From NCBI GenBank assembly GCA_903875465.1, contig CAIQWB010000005.1, forward strand, positions 1 to 64,000: a stretch of DNA of 64,000 nucleotides, given 5' to 3'. How positions within the stretch are numbered: position 1 is the first letter of the stretch; every line of letters begins with the position of its first letter. Of the stretch, positions 9,016-17,837 are shown in pieces. The DNA is from an uncultured Verrucomicrobia subdivision 3 bacterium. GTDB lineage: Bacteria > Verrucomicrobiota > Verrucomicrobiia > Limisphaerales > UBA11358. The notes below the pieces were generated by a model. It saw only the letters and a list, made by a program, of their open reading frames with translations. It had not been told where the DNA came from and ran no database searches. The position numbers and the translations under genes are program-made.

Positions 9016-10869
9016 TTAAGGAATCGTTGATTTGATCAGATATTGATACCGCGGTTCCAGGCCAGCTTGATTTTTGATGGCCGCAGACACGGCCGGGCCA
9101 TTATTGATCCAGGAGTTTCCCGGTCCATTGGCATTGGCCAGAAACTTGGCGGAGGGACACCAGTTATCCCGCAGGGTGATCCCCGCCGATCCTTCGTCCG
9201 TGTAAAGGTAAAACCAGTGCTCCGGATCGGGAACCTCCGCGCTCGGCTGGAGGTCCTCAATCACGTTGCCCTGCACCAGGGTTCCCGGCTGGGCGGACAA
9301 GGTGTAAATGCCGCCCAAATCACCGAGTCGCTGCCCGACTTGGTGCACGTAATTGGCCGCAATCAAATTGTCCCGCATGGCATTGGTCATTTTGGTCCAG
9401 CCCCACCCCAGGCTGATGCCCGTATAGGGCAGAACGCTGATATCGTTGTGTTCCATCCGGGTATTCCGGACATAACCGGCGGCAATGCCCACACAACCCC
9501 AGTCCGCCAGTCCACAACGGGTGATGAAATTATTGGCCACGTGGATGTCCGAGCAGACTTCTGCCTCGTTTGCCGGCCGGTATGGCTGGTGGGTTTCCAC
9601 CCCGGGATCCGAAAATCGGCCCAATTGCAGGCCATTGCCGCCAATCTCACGAAACAGGCAGCCCTGAACGGTCACTGCATGACAACCCGTGCCCACATCG
9701 AGCCCGGCGGCAGCCAGTTGCTCAAATGTACAATGGTCAAAGGTGACATTGGTGGCGTAGTTCAGTTGCACGGCGGCGGGCGGACGGCCAATCCAGGCCA
9801 CATTGTCAAGTTTTGGTGCGTAAACGGTGCCTTTGGGCTTAAGTTTGTGTGCGTCCAGCAGGAACATGCCCGCCTGCAACGGCACATGTCCCTGCTCGGA
9901 TGGGCGCAGCCAGGTGGTATTGGCAAACGTGATGCCCGAAAAATGCAGATTGGCCACCGGGTGAGTGGGCGAACCCGCCACCTCGAGCAGTGTTTCCAGG
10001 AGGGGTGCCACCACCCGGGCGTGGGTCAGTTCCTCGCCCGGGCGCGGCCAGTAATAAATCATGCCGGTGGCCAAATCTTCATACCACTCCCCGGGTGAAT
10101 CGAGCAACTCCAGGGCATTCACCAGATAATAAGGTGCTTGGTAGGTGGCATCCACGGTCACCGGCGGCCACGGATGGTTGAATTCCAACCGGCTCTCCGG
10201 TTGCTGGAAGCGCACCTCGGCATAGCGCCCGTGCCTGTGCCAGGAATCGATGCGTAAATTGGCAATTTCCCAGACTTGATCCACCACCATCTCCAGTCCC
10301 GGTGGCACGCGGTCGGCTGGCCATAAATCGGACGGGATCGTCGCGATTTGTTTGGTTTTATCCCAGGCCACCAGACGTGCGAAGTGAGCCTCATTAGGCT
10401 CTTGGGCGCGCACCGCCCGGTTGCCATTCACCCAGAGTTCGCGAAAGCAGGCAACTTTCCCCGCCCATTGTGGCGCTGGAGCCGCCCATACTTTCCCGCG
10501 GGCGATCTCTGGCAAGGCTGGCGGAATGCTGTGCAAGGGGTGCCATGGTCCAACTTCGCGGCCGCCACAAAGCACCGGCTGCTCGCCCGGGGCAGCTTGG
10601 AGGGTGATTGCCCCAACGCCTTCAGGTTCCGACAGCCGGATCGTTTGCGCGAGCCAATACCGGCCGCCCCGCAGCACAAGCCGCAATGAGTTGGTTGCCG
10701 GGTGGGGGCTTCCCACCGCGGCTTTGGCCCATGTGGTCAGCGCGGCCCTGATTCCATCCGGCACGGCCGGATCTGTCCATCGTTCCACGGTGTCGCCCTT
10801 GGCGAGGCCAAGCCCCGTCCCGGCCAGAAAAAAGGCCAGGAGGCAGCTTGCGGGTGTGTTCGGTTTCAT
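9016..10869 (-). CDS. Right-handed beta-helix protein, GH141-like
   Basis: 617 residues from the ATG at 10869, chosen because it places the signal peptide (MKPNTPASCLLAFFLAGTGLGLA) at the N-terminus; an in-frame ATG at 10899 would bury it. The pattern GGRYWLAQTIRLSEPEG, then a GGREVGPWHP segment, then ELWVNGNRAVRAQEPNE, then a long parallel beta-helix rich in N-x-F and HN-D-I-S repeats, is what I associate with the GH141 family (alpha-L-fucosidase on RG-II, xylanase). Catalytic residues cannot be assigned here. It is the first gene of a leftward pair with the GH78 enzyme. Other right-handed beta-helix enzymes, such as polysaccharide lyases or epimerases, are the alternative. Confidence 0.7.
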   Translation of the reverse strand: MKPNTPASCLLAFFLAGTGLGLAKGDTVERWTDPAVPDGIRAALTTWAKAAVGSPHPATNSLRLVLRGGRYWLAQTIRLSEPEGVGAITLQAAPGEQPVLCGGREVGPWHPLHSIPPALPEIARGKVWAAPAPQWAGKVACFRELWVNGNRAVRAQEPNEAHFARLVAWDKTKQIATIPSDLWPADRVPPGLEMVVDQVWEIANLRIDSWHRHGRYAEVRFQQPESRLEFNHPWPPVTVDATYQAPYYLVNALELLDSPGEWYEDLATGMIYYWPRPGEELTHARVVAPLLETLLEVAGSPTHPVANLHFSGITFANTTWLRPSEQGHVPLQAGMFLLDAHKLKPKGTVYAPKLDNVAWIGRPPAAVQLNYATNVTFDHCTFEQLAAAGLDVGTGCHAVTVQGCLFREIGGNGLQLGRFSDPGVETHQPYRPANEAEVCSDIHVANNFITRCGLADWGCVGIAAGYVRNTRMEHNDISVLPYTGISLGWGWTKMTNAMRDNLIAANYVHQVGQRLGDLGGIYTLSAQPGTLVQGNVIEDLQPSAEVPDPEHWFYLYTDEGSAGITLRDNWCPSAKFLANANGPGNSWINNGPAVSAAIKNQAGLEPRYQYLIKSTIP

Positions 10870-11031
10870 GGAAATTGGTGCTGCCAGCCAGTTTGCCAAC
10901 CGCCCGTCATTTGTAAATCCCGGGTGTCAAAATCAGGTGCGTTTGGCATAAATAGCAAATGTTTTGGTCTTTTTCGTATTACAAGTGCCAGGGGGTTGTG
11001 CTAGCTTTTTGTATCACCAAATTTTACGCAC
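10870..11031. promoter_or_regulatory. Divergent promoter region between the two main transcription directions
   Basis: This 160-bp gap separates the leftward GH141-like/GH78 pair from the rightward prepilin-like gene, so both promoters should lie here. It is A+T-rich relative to the flanks (for example around 10955-11030). No clear -35/-10 pair or operator palindrome could be picked out with confidence. Confidence 0.4.
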
Positions 11032-11892
11032 TTGAAACCGAAATCTAACGTTTATCGCTCCCTTGGTTGGGACCAGTCCGGCCGTTTACAACGGGTTGTG
11101 GACCGGTCGGCGGGGTTCACGCTTATTGAGCTCTTGGTGGTGATCGCCATCATTGCCATCCTGGCCGCCATGCTCCTGCCGGCCCTTGCTTCCGCCAAGC
11201 GCCGGGCGCAGGGCGTCTATTGTCTGAACAACACCAAACAGTTGAACCTCGCCTGGATCATGTATTCCGGCGACAACTCGGAAAAATTGGTTAGTAATGG
11301 CGGGTGGGTTGACAATGGGGACTCGCTGAGCTGGGGTAGCCACGATGCCAATACCAATTTGAGCACCCTCGTCAGTTCAAGCTCCCTCTTTTTGCCTTAT
11401 ATTAAATCGCCGGGCACTTATAAATGTCCCGGGGATGAAATTCCCTCCATCAATGGTGCGCGCGTGCGTTCCTATTCCTTGAACTCGTCCTTGAACAACT
11501 CGGTGGCCACCGCCGCTCCGGCCAATACCACTCAGGGCCGCACTTACATCCGGGCCATTCGCACCACGCAGTTGAACACCCCGGGGCCGGCCAGTGTGTT
11601 CGCCTTTGTGGATGAAAGTGCCTATACGCTGCTCTTTACGGGCAACTCCACCTTCTCCTTTGATCCCGGGATTCCCCAGGGCTCAGAATACTGGCGCAAT
11701 TTACCCTCTCATTATCATGGCTCGGCCGGTAACATTTCCTTCGCCGACGGTCACTCGGAAATCCATAAATGGATGGATCCGCGCACGCTGGTCAAAGTTC
11801 AGTATGGGGTAACCACCTCCAGTCATATCGTGGTGGGTGTCAGTGCCGACTATGAATGGTTCAATGAGCGCGAACCTTACCAAAGTCAGTAA
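11032..11892 (+). CDS. Prepilin-like protein with H-X9-DG domain (DUF1559-like)
   Basis: 286 residues. The N-terminal [20 protein letters not shown] motif is a type IV prepilin/pseudopilin cleavage-methylation signal (cleavage after the Gly; conserved Glu at +5). The C-terminal part has [13 protein letters not shown], matching the H-X9-DG motif of the large PVC-specific family. Members are very numerous in Verrucomicrobiota, Planctomycetota and Lentisphaerota and are presumed to be envelope or type II secretion-related, with unknown exact function. The reading frame has no ATG before the prepilin motif, so a TTG start at 11032 is required; it leaves a basic leader of about 27 residues. It heads the rightward gene series that includes the pectinolytic operon. 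Confidence 0.82.
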   Translation: MKPKSNVYRSLGWDQSGRLQRVVDRSAGFTLIELLVVIAIIAILAAMLLPALASAKRRAQGVYCLNNTKQLNLAWIMYSGDNSEKLVSNGGWVDNGDSLSWGSHDANTNLSTLVSSSSLFLPYIKSPGTYKCPGDEIPSINGARVRSYSLNSSLNNSVATAAPANTTQGRTYIRAIRTTQLNTPGPASVFAFVDESAYTLLFTGNSTFSFDPGIPQGSEYWRNLPSHYHGSAGNISFADGHSEIHKWMDPRTLVKVQYGVTTSSHIVVGVSADYEWFNEREPYQSQ

Positions 11893-11985
11893 ACCGCCCT
11901 CCCCTTTCCCCGTCAAATCGCAAACCCTCAAAGTCAAACCCCACAACGGTAAAGCCAGTTAGTTTCCGTATCCTAACCCGACCCT

Positions 11986-14900
11986 ATGAACACCTCCCCA
12001 ACCTCCAATATCCATCCAGCCTGTCCGCCCGGTCCGGATCAGGCGGGCCGTCCTAGTTGCTTATCCCGGCCTTTAGGTCTGGCCCTCGCGGCGGGCTGCG
12101 TCTTCTTGCTGCCTTGCTTGGGGCAAGCCCAGCAATCCGTCGTGATCAATCCGGTGACGCTTAATTACTGGGTCGGTGCCAATACCACAAACATTCTGGG
12201 GGTGGGCAGCAACTCGGTGGCCATCAGCGGGGCCACCACCAATCTGGTGAATCTGGCGGCTTCCGGCCCGGCCGGCGTGAGCGCGGTTTTGACGCCGGCG
12301 GTCATGACCACCGGAACCACCAATCTGGGCGTCGTGCTCAGTGTGACGAATCAAGCTGCCGGTGCCTCCACCATCAGCCTCAACGGCAGTGGCGGCGCGG
12401 TCTACAGCACCAACGTGAATTTATTTGTGGTGCCCCAATGGATAACCACTAATTCCGGTTCCATTGGCAATTGGTCCGCCAACGCCAGTTGGAGCACGGG
12501 CGTGGCGCCGGGTGCCAATGACAGTGTTTATATCGAGCACCAGGCCATTGCCTCCTTCACCAACACGGTGGATGCCTCCCGCACCATTCAATCGCTTATT
12601 TTCATCGGCGATGCCGATGATAATCTGGTCAGCGGTGCCTTTACCCAGATTCCCACGGGGGTCACCCTCTCGGTGGTGGGGACCAACGGTCTGGCGATTG
12701 CCAACAAGGCGAACAACAATTCCCGTCCGCAATATGTGTTTTATGGCGGTGGGGCACTGGTGGTGAGCAACAACAGTGCTAACTTCTCGATCAATGACGG
12801 CAGCAGCAGTTCCAGCACGCGCCTGACGACGGTCAACATGTCTGGTCTGAGCAATTTCGTCGCCAAGGTCAGCCGCTTCGGCGCGGGGGATGCGACCTTG
12901 AATGCGCAAGGATTGGTTGGTGGCGGTCTCGTGACGCTCAGTCTGGCCCGCACCAATACCATCACGACGACTTGGACGGACGATTATACCGCCCTGAACT
13001 TCCAAAATGCCTTCAATGCCGGCAACAATGGCGAGCAGGCGGGTGGCAGTGTGGTGAGTTTCCTGAACCTTGGGCTTACCAATGGGATATACACGGACAG
13101 CATCGGAGTGGGCCGCTCGCATTTGCAAGGTTCCTCCGGGGTGGGCGAAACCCTGCGGTTTTTGACCACCATCACTAACTCCGGCGCGCCTTTGGCCTCC
13201 GCCTACTTGCGCGGTGCCAATGGTGGCCGCATGTCCCTTCTCGCTGTCGGGGTGGACTCGGGTTCGGCTAATTCTTCCAAAAATACCATCGGTCTGGTGA
13301 ACCTTCTCGGGGGAAAAGTAGACCTGTTGGTTGACCAAATTTGGCTTGGCCGCAACCGGACCAATACCGCCAACCCCACGGACAGCGGCGGTTTGAATTT
13401 TGATAATGGCACCGTCAGTGCCAATACCATTCGGGCTGGTTACATGCAATATACCAATGCCGCCAACGTCAAGGGCACCCTTCTGGTGGGGACCAACGGG
13501 GTGTTGAATGTGGCCAACTTCCTTGAATTGGGTCATACCCCGGCGGATCCCGCGGGTGCGTTTGCAGTTTATGAATCCCTGGCCTCGGGCCAGTTGACGG
13601 TCGGCGGCGGCGGCACCGCCCGCCTCAACAGCGTGCTGGTGGGTACGGGCAGCACCAATAACACCATCACCGTGAACACGGCAGGCACACTGGTGGTTTC
13701 CAATACCATTGCCAGTCCCGCCGCCAGTCTTACCACCCTCACCCTGGGGGCGGGCAAGCTGACCTTTTTCGTGAATGCGGGAGTGACCAATGCCTTTGTC
13801 ACGAATCTTGTGACTTCGGCCACCTGCACCATCAATATTGCCTCGCTGTCCGGCTTCACCTCCTACCCGGCCACCAACGTCTTGATCGCCTACCAGACCC
13901 CGGGCGCTCATACGCTCGGGATTGGCACCCTGCCCCCGGGCTTCAACAACTTGCAAATCGTGGATGACACCGCATCCCAAACCATCCGTTTGATCATTAA
14001 TACCAACCAGCCCAAGCACCTGGCCTGGCGCGGGGGTGAAAATGCCCAATGGGACCATTCCAGCCTGAACTGGCTGGATACCAACACTCTGTCCGTCACC
14101 AAATTTACCGATGGCGACATTGTCAGCTTTGATGACACCGTTGGCGTGCCCGTGAACATTACCATCGCTGAGAATGTCAATCCCGGCCAAAGCGGCACCG
14201 GCATTTATGTTGCCAGTTCCACCAACCAGTTTACCTTCAACTACTTCGGTGCGGGGGCCATTGGCAGTTGCGCTTTGGTGAAGTCTGGCGCCAGTGTGCT
14301 GGAAATTGATTGCAGCAGCGCCATTGCCGCGCAAGTGAATGCTGGCTCGCTGGTGGGCATCGGTTCCCTTAATTCCGCCGCCATCGGTGCGGGTGGCACG
14401 TTTAATTTTAATGGCAATGATGGTGGTTCCCTGACCTCCGCAGGTAATTCGACCATCGGTGCGAGCGGCACGGTGGCCGGCCCCTTGGTCATCAACAGCG
14501 GTGTGGTGACCAATTATGGCACAGCCAGCGGTGCTCTGACCTTCTCCCCGGGCACGCTGCTTTACAATGCGGGCACCTTGGGAGCCATCGGTTCGGCGGT
14601 GGTGGTTACCAATTCAACCCTGATCAATGCCGGTACGATTTATGGTGCCAGCCTGACCGTTAATTATGGAGGCACGTTGGCGGATAATGTCCCGGGCAAC
14701 GCCGATCCGGGCAGCCCTGGCAGCATCAATGTTGGATCGCTGGTGATCAGCGGCACCTTTATTCCTGGTGGCGGTACCACGGGCACCACCAAGGTCACGG
14801 ATTTCCTCCTCAATAATTCCCAGGCGGGCAATCCAGCTGGTCGCGTGCAGTTGAACGCCGGCTCCACCACGTATTTTGAGGTAAACTTGACCAACTCCCA

Positions 14901-15444
14901 GGTCAACACGCTGTTGCTCTCCCAAAATCAAGGCTTCGGTCCCAGTCAGGCCAACAAGGCCATCAATGGTGGCACCCTGGTCATTCAAAATGTCGGACCC
15001 ACCCCGTTTGCTGCCGGCCAGAGCTTCCAGTTGTTTGGCAACTATTACAACGCCGGGGTGCTGGGCAATGCCGGTCTCAACACCACCAACTCCTATCCCA
15101 CAATCAGCCCCAGCGTGCCTGGTCCAGGCCTGGTATGGGATCTCAGCCAGTTGATCCCGCAAGGCACCATCAGCGTGGTGGATCCGTCCACCAGGCAGAT
15201 CACCCTCAGCAACAATACCACTGTGACCAGTTCCAATGTAGTTACGGAATTCACCTGGCCGGCGAATTATGCCGGCGGTTGGTTACAGCAGTTGAACACC
15301 ACCCTGACCAATGGTTTGACCGCCACGAATTGGACCACGGTGACGGGTTCGGCGGCCACGACTGACATTCTGATCACTAACACCATTGTGGCTGATCCCA
15401 ATGCCCCGGGCAGTGCCATCTTCTATCGGTTCGTTTATCCTTAA
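11986..15444 (+). CDS. Giant autotransporter-type beta-strand-repeat surface protein
   Basis: 1152 residues, extremely rich in Gly, Ser, Thr, Asn and Ala. An N-terminal extension of ~28 residues precedes a signal-like segment (LGLALAAGCVFLLPCLGQAQQ). The body is made of short repeating beta-strand units such as GTLVVSNTI and GxLTxGxGGTxRL. At ~680-780 the pattern AWRGGENAQWDHSSLNW followed by FTDGDIVSFDD is typical of autotransporter-associated beta-strand repeats. There is no translocator barrel and no PEP-CTERM tail at the C-terminus (it ends FYRFVYP), so export and anchoring are unclear. Its position between the prepilin-like gene and the pectate lyases suggests a substrate-adhesion or scaffold role, which is inference. 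A strong hairpin terminator follows. Confidence 0.7.
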   Translation: MNTSPTSNIHPACPPGPDQAGRPSCLSRPLGLALAAGCVFLLPCLGQAQQSVVINPVTLNYWVGANTTNILGVGSNSVAISGATTNLVNLAASGPAGVSAVLTPAVMTTGTTNLGVVLSVTNQAAGASTISLNGSGGAVYSTNVNLFVVPQWITTNSGSIGNWSANASWSTGVAPGANDSVYIEHQAIASFTNTVDASRTIQSLIFIGDADDNLVSGAFTQIPTGVTLSVVGTNGLAIANKANNNSRPQYVFYGGGALVVSNNSANFSINDGSSSSSTRLTTVNMSGLSNFVAKVSRFGAGDATLNAQGLVGGGLVTLSLARTNTITTTWTDDYTALNFQNAFNAGNNGEQAGGSVVSFLNLGLTNGIYTDSIGVGRSHLQGSSGVGETLRFLTTITNSGAPLASAYLRGANGGRMSLLAVGVDSGSANSSKNTIGLVNLLGGKVDLLVDQIWLGRNRTNTANPTDSGGLNFDNGTVSANTIRAGYMQYTNAANVKGTLLVGTNGVLNVANFLELGHTPADPAGAFAVYESLASGQLTVGGGGTARLNSVLVGTGSTNNTITVNTAGTLVVSNTIASPAASLTTLTLGAGKLTFFVNAGVTNAFVTNLVTSATCTINIASLSGFTSYPATNVLIAYQTPGAHTLGIGTLPPGFNNLQIVDDTASQTIRLIINTNQPKHLAWRGGENAQWDHSSLNWLDTNTLSVTKFTDGDIVSFDDTVGVPVNITIAENVNPGQSGTGIYVASSTNQFTFNYFGAGAIGSCALVKSGASVLEIDCSSAIAAQVNAGSLVGIGSLNSAAIGAGGTFNFNGNDGGSLTSAGNSTIGASGTVAGPLVINSGVVTNYGTASGALTFSPGTLLYNAGTLGAIGSAVVVTNSTLINAGTIYGASLTVNYGGTLADNVPGNADPGSPGSINVGSLVISGTFIPGGGTTGTTKVTDFLLNNSQAGNPAGRVQLNAGSTTYFEVNLTNSQVNTLLLSQNQGFGPSQANKAINGGTLVIQNVGPTPFAAGQSFQLFGNYYNAGVLGNAGLNTTNSYPTISPSVPGPGLVWDLSQLIPQGTISVVDPSTRQITLSNNTTVTSSNVVTEFTWPANYAGGWLQQLNTTLTNGLTATNWTTVTGSAATTDILITNTIVADPNAPGSAIFYRFVYP

Positions 15445-15484
15445 CGATGTTATGGACTGCTGGGCGTGATTAACCTCCGCCGTC

Positions 15485-15519
15485 AACGCCGGGGCCGGAC
15501 CTGTCCGCCCCGGCGTTTT
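15485..15519 (+). terminator. Intrinsic-terminator-like hairpin just before the lyase operon
   Basis: Arms AACGCCGGGG and CCCCGGCGTT pair perfectly; inner CGGA/TCCG extends the stem to 14 bp with one bulged C and a CCTG loop. It is followed by TT then AATTAAAAATT. It ends only 11 bases before the ATG of the first pectate lyase. It may end the beta-repeat transcript, limit read-through, or protect the 5' end of a processed operon mRNA. Confidence 0.75.
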
Positions 15520-15530
15520 AATTAAAAATT

Positions 15531-17837
15531 ATGAAAACCTTTCGTTCCGTGATTTTTCTCCTCACCCCTTTGCTCGCCGGGGCGGCCGTGGCCGGCGCGA
15601 CGGAATTGAAAGTGGATATTGGTCCCGCCGGCCGGCCCAACCAGGCGGCCCCGCATTTTATCGAATGGCCGTTCAAGCCCGCCAGTCCGACTATGGCCTG
15701 GGATAATCTCACCATCCGTTTGCAAACCCCGGACGGTCAGTCCAGCCAGCTTGATACCGCCATCTACAAGTTTGGTTTGGATTACGATGCCCGCCTCGCC
15801 TGCGACGGGGTTTTCCTCAAGCCCGGGGCGGCTGCCGGTGGGCTGGAGATGATTGTTTCTGGCCTCCCAGCCGGACCACATACCATTGCCACCCATCACA
15901 ATTCGTTGTGGCCCGCAGGCAAGTCCCCGGGCGCTTTCAATCTTTACGTCGATGGCACCCTGGCCTTGACCAACGTGAAGCCCACGATTCAAGCCACCAA
16001 TGATTATGCCACCACTGCGACGTATTTGACCATCAACGCCCAGTCCGGTCACGATGTGGTGTTAAAATTCTTGCCCGTGGGCCCGGCTGCGGTGACCAAC
16101 ATTATTTTGAACGGTTTTGAAATCGATGCCCCCAATCCCAATACCAAGGCCATCCAGCCACTTCCCGCCAATGACGATGAGCACATCAATGGCGACGATG
16201 GGGCCGCCCGCCTAAGCTGGCTCGCGCCCGCCTCCGCCGTTGCGCACCGGCTTTACTTGGGGACCAATGCCGAAGCCATCGCCCAGGCTGCCCCTGTTTC
16301 CCCGCTGTGCCAGGGAACCTTTTCCGCCCGCACCTTTTTGGCCACCCATTTAGATTCCGCCAACACCTATTATTGGCGGGTGGATGAGCTGGATGCCTCC
16401 GGGCAGTCGACTCATGGCGAACTGTGGCGCTTCCGCACCCGGCACCTGGCCTTTCCCACGGCGGAAGGCTATGGGCGCTTCGCCCGAGGGGGCCGCGGGG
16501 GGCAAGTCATTGAAGTCAACAATCTCGAGGACTATGATCCCGATAAAGGCGAGGCCTTGATTCCTGGCAGCTTCCGCGCCGCGGTCGAAGCCACTGGGCC
16601 ACGCACCATCCTCTTCCGTATCTCGGGGCTTATCCGCTTGAAAAAGCCCTGTGCTGTGCATAATCCCTACTGCACCATTGCGGGCCAGACCGCCCCCGGC
16701 GATGGCATTTGCCTGGCCAATTTCTCGGCCGGCGCCTTTGGTACACACGATGTCATTATTCGCTACCTGCGATTTCGGGTGGGGGATGCCGCTCACAAGG
16801 CCATGGATGGCTGCGGATTGGGCAGTTGTGATAATTGCATCATCGACCATTGCAGTATCAGTTGGAGTTCTGATGAAGGGCACAGCTCGCGCGGGGCAAA
16901 AAACATTACCTTCCAGCGCAATATTGTGGCCGAGGCCCTGCACCATGGACCGCATTACCGTGCCAGCGACCGTTCCAAACTCGAGACCCACGCCTTCGCC
17001 GGTTCCATTAGTGGCAATGTTGGTAGTTACCATCACAATTTGCTGGCAGCCTGCACGGACCGCAACTGGAGCCTCGCCGGTGGGCTTACCCAGGGCGGCC
17101 GTTATGCCGGTTGCCTGGATATTCGTAATAACGTAGTTTACAATTGGACTGCCCGCACCACCGACGGCGGTGTGAAGGCCTTGAATTACGTCAATAATTA
17201 CTACAAGCCGCATCCGGGAAACCCCTTTGTAAAGTGGCTCTTGAAATTGGACCCCCTCAACCCGGTCTGGGGCACGGAGAGTTATTACATGAGCGGCAAT
17301 GTCTTGGAGGGTTATGTGGACGAGACCAATAACTGGTCCAGCTTTGCCAACGGGCCGGAAGTAGAAAAGCAGGTACGGGTGGACGCCGAAATTTTCCCCT
17401 CCTACGTGCGCACCCAAACCGCGCGTGAAGCCTTCACCAATGTGCTCGCCGATGTCGGTGCGAATTTTCCCAGGTCGGACGCCATTGACCGGCATATTAT
17501 CGCGGATGTCCGCACCGGCACTGCGGAATTTATCGGCACCCGGGGTCCAACTTACGGTGATCGTCCCGGCCCCAATTACCCCGGTCTCATTGATACCCAG
17601 ACGGATGATAAAAGCGCCCTCGGCTCGCCCAACTTTCCCTGGCCTGATTACCAAACTCGCGATGTTCCCGTGGACTCCGACCACGATGGCATTCCCGACG
17701 CTTGGGAAATCGCCCACGGTCTGAATCCCCGAGATTCTCGCGACGCGAATGGCGACCTCAACGGCGACGGCTATACCAATCTGGAAAAATATCTTAATTC
17801 TCTCGTAGGCGAAGATCTTTTGACCGCCAAAAATTAA
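15531..17837 (+). CDS. Pectate lyase-like protein (PL1 fold) with accessory domains
   Basis: 768 residues. Signal peptide (FLLTPLLAGAAVAGA); N-terminal beta-sandwich region (~25-200) resembling a malectin- or CBM-like module; an Fn3-like module (~215-310) ending in RLYLG and YYWRVDE segments; then a pectate-lyase beta-helix (~315-690) with PTAEGYGRFARGGRGG, TIAGQTAPGDGI, VIIRYLRFR and IIDHCSISWSSDE, the standard signature of secreted PL1-type lyases in this phylum. The C-terminus (VDSDHDGIPDAWEIAHGL and DLNGDGYTNLEKYLNSL) is a calcium-binding, dockerin/EF-hand-like tail. The family cleaves polygalacturonate by beta-elimination. It is the first gene of the 14-gene operon and overlaps the next gene by one base. 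Confidence 0.85.
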   Translation: MKTFRSVIFLLTPLLAGAAVAGATELKVDIGPAGRPNQAAPHFIEWPFKPASPTMAWDNLTIRLQTPDGQSSQLDTAIYKFGLDYDARLACDGVFLKPGAAAGGLEMIVSGLPAGPHTIATHHNSLWPAGKSPGAFNLYVDGTLALTNVKPTIQATNDYATTATYLTINAQSGHDVVLKFLPVGPAAVTNIILNGFEIDAPNPNTKAIQPLPANDDEHINGDDGAARLSWLAPASAVAHRLYLGTNAEAIAQAAPVSPLCQGTFSARTFLATHLDSANTYYWRVDELDASGQSTHGELWRFRTRHLAFPTAEGYGRFARGGRGGQVIEVNNLEDYDPDKGEALIPGSFRAAVEATGPRTILFRISGLIRLKKPCAVHNPYCTIAGQTAPGDGICLANFSAGAFGTHDVIIRYLRFRVGDAAHKAMDGCGLGSCDNCIIDHCSISWSSDEGHSSRGAKNITFQRNIVAEALHHGPHYRASDRSKLETHAFAGSISGNVGSYHHNLLAACTDRNWSLAGGLTQGGRYAGCLDIRNNVVYNWTARTTDGGVKALNYVNNYYKPHPGNPFVKWLLKLDPLNPVWGTESYYMSGNVLEGYVDETNNWSSFANGPEVEKQVRVDAEIFPSYVRTQTAREAFTNVLADVGANFPRSDAIDRHIIADVRTGTAEFIGTRGPTYGDRPGPNYPGLIDTQTDDKSALGSPNFPWPDYQTRDVPVDSDHDGIPDAWEIAHGLNPRDSRDANGDLNGDGYTNLEKYLNSLVGEDLLTAKN

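Noticed and set aside
9043-10098. 351-codon plus-strand frame inside the GH141-like gene
   Set aside because: Composition is that of a reverse-strand shadow, and the beta-helix gene on the minus strand is better supported.
12421-14334. 637-codon open frame antisense to the beta-repeat protein
   Set aside because: It is a shadow of a low-complexity, GC-rich gene: Gly/Ala/His/Arg-rich with no start context or domain, while the sense frame gives a sensible secreted repeat protein.
16350-17717. 455-codon antisense frame in the first pectate lyase
   Set aside because: No domain, biased composition, fully inside a well-supported gene.
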